NCBI RefSeq assembly: GCF_024347375.1
Contig: NZ_AP025470.1
Location: forward strand, 1,674,001-1,738,000
Origin: Vibrio coralliirubri
Lineage (GTDB): Bacteria > Pseudomonadota > Gammaproteobacteria > Enterobacterales > Vibrionaceae
Direction of reading: 5' to 3'
DNA length: 64,000 bases
The position numbers were made by a program, and so were the translations under genes. The notes under the pieces were generated by a model. That model was given only the letters and a program-made list of their open reading frames with translations, had not been told where the DNA came from and searched no databases. How positions within the stretch are numbered: position 1 is the stretch's first letter; every line of letters starts with the position of its first letter. Shown here piece after piece: positions 63,060 through 64,000 of this stretch.

Positions 63060-63515
63060 ATGAAATATCAGCAACTTGAAAACTTGGAATGTGGTTGGAA
63101 ATGGAACTATCTGGTCAAAAAATGGAAAGAAGGCGAGTCGATCACCTGCCACATTGATTCAAGTGAAGCTGACGTTGCTGTTAAAGCCTTATTGAAGCTT
63201 GAACACCAACCTACAGGTGTCCTTGAATGGATATCTAAGAACATGTCTCCTGAGCTCGATAACAAGCTTAAACAAGCGATCAGAGCTAAGCGAAAACGCC
63301 ACTTCAATGCTGAACAAGTTCATACAAAGAAAAAATCAATCGACCTTGATTACCGCGTATGGGAAAAGCTATCTCAACGCGCGAACGAGCTAGGCTGTAC
63401 GCTCTCAGATGCTATCGAGTATTTGGTTAGCGAAGCGTCCCGTAGTGAACAGGCGAGCAAAACAGTAACCAGTCTCAAAGAAGACTTAAGCAAGCTTCTT
63501 TCTGACGATAAATAA
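63060..63515 (+). CDS. matP: Macrodomain Ter protein MatP
   Basis: This 151-residue DNA-binding protein organises the chromosome terminus by binding matS sites. An N-terminal helical domain (about 1-90, MKYQQLENLECGWKWNYL) precedes the ribbon-helix-helix (about 98-130, KKKSIDLDYRVWEKLSQRAN) and a C-terminal coiled coil. Length and sequence match E. coli MatP. It is divergent from lonH. DUF3634 follows after 23 bases. Confidence 0.95.
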   Translation: MKYQQLENLECGWKWNYLVKKWKEGESITCHIDSSEADVAVKALLKLEHQPTGVLEWISKNMSPELDNKLKQAIRAKRKRHFNAEQVHTKKKSIDLDYRVWEKLSQRANELGCTLSDAIEYLVSEASRSEQASKTVTSLKEDLSKLLSDDK

Positions 63516-63538
63516 TCATCAACAGTAGTGGTGACGTT

Positions 63539-63847
63539 ATGATGTACGTGATCTTAATCGGTGCGGCGTTGGTCTTTTGGTTAGTTGCTGTTGATCGACC
63601 GGTATTAAAAATCAAATTTAACGATGGGGCGATCGAACAAGTTAAAGGTCACCTGCCACCGAGCTTTAAGCACAACCTTCAAGAAATTGGTCACAACAAC
63701 GCCTTTAAAGGTGAGTTAAAAGTGTATGCTAAACGCTCTGGCTACAATCTCAAGTTCACTAAAGATGTGCCTAAAAACGTACAACAACGTATTCGTAACG
63801 TGTTTCCGCATAATGGGTTTAAGTCTAAAGGCTCAAAGAAAGCGTAA
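63539..63847 (+). CDS. DUF3634 family small membrane protein
   Basis: This 102-residue protein has one N-terminal membrane helix (YVILIGAALVFWLVAV, about 3-18) and a basic soluble domain rich in Lys (KGELKVYAKRSGYNLKFTKD). It matches the DUF3634 family of Vibrio-like bacteria; no function is known. Two adjacent ATG codons make the start uncertain by one residue. It lies 23 bases after matP, probably on the same transcript. Confidence 0.82.
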   Translation: MMYVILIGAALVFWLVAVDRPVLKIKFNDGAIEQVKGHLPPSFKHNLQEIGHNNAFKGELKVYAKRSGYNLKFTKDVPKNVQQRIRNVFPHNGFKSKGSKKA

Positions 63848-63952
63848 TCGTTGAGAGTTACGTGTTAGCTGGTCAATCTTCATACTAAGTTAATCCTTCA
63901 CTTTCCTTAAATCTCCGCATACTGTTCTCATCTTCAACAAAGAGAGAGCAGT

Positions 63953-64000
63953 ATGAGATATCTAGTATTCCTATTGTGTTTTTTATCCCCAGTTACTTTT
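63953..64000 (+). CDS. Start of a secreted or membrane protein, cut by the window end
   Basis: Sixteen codons are visible: a positively charged start then a hydrophobic stretch (MRYLVFLLCFLSPVTF), like a signal peptide. AGAGAGAG lies 5 bases before the ATG. The product cannot be named. Confidence 0.5.
   Translation, partial: MRYLVFLLCFLSPVTF

Overview
This window is chromosomal DNA of a Vibrio, probably on the large chromosome. The evidence is the run of gammaproteobacterial housekeeping genes in an order close to Escherichia coli but with Vibrio features: pyrD-zapC-rlmL-uup-rmf-fabA-lonH-matP, yebR/letA-letB-rsmF next to proQ-prc, a 1613-residue NAD-glutamate dehydrogenase, a DUF3466 protein with a GlyGly-CTERM-like tail, DUF2835 and DUF3634 proteins, and a giant VCBS/RTX adhesin. 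The species is inferred, not proven. No rRNA, tRNA, CRISPR array, prophage or plasmid origin was seen.

Layout. Positions 1-13709 are the 3' part of a giant type I-secreted surface protein: eleven ~120-residue VCBS-like repeats (eight almost identical at DNA level), then cadherin-like, galactose-binding-like, Calx-beta and DUF4114 modules, then RTX nonapeptides. A complete IS3-family element follows at 13755-15046, with 26-bp inverted repeats and a TAT target duplication. From 15 to 31 kb lie rlmI, a chemotaxis receptor, acyP, tusE, yccA, a four-gene general amino-acid ABC transporter (aapJQMP), a siroheme synthase with a decayed second domain, a DAHP synthase-yajQ pair, a stand-alone catalytically dead-looking PEP-synthase C-terminal domain, a DUF4442 protein, an orphan membrane protein and a CvfB-like S1 protein.

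From 31 to 46 kb, an ABC exporter-letA-letB-rsmF cluster runs on the minus strand, divergent from msrC-proQ-prc. Then come a small secreted protein with an internal duplication, pepN and DUF2835. From 46 to 64 kb lie gdhB, pyrD, zapC, rlmL, a glutaredoxin-like gene, uup, DUF3466, rmf, fabA, lonH, matP, DUF3634 and the start of a further secreted protein.

How they fit together. Much of the conserved part serves translation (rlmI, rsmF, rlmL, tusE, uup, rmf, proQ), envelope upkeep (letA/letB, prc, fabA, yccA) and cell cycle (zapC, matP). Regulatory signals visible by eye include a PurR-like operator and a leader terminator before pyrD, and FadR- and FabR-like operators over the fabA promoter. 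A hairpin sits between the binding-protein gene and the permease genes of the aap operon.

The least explained items are a probable unannotated minus-strand small RNA near 31.2-31.35 kb, the PEP-synthase-like pseudoenzyme, the degenerate half of the siroheme synthase, and a long inverted repeat between zapC and rlmL.
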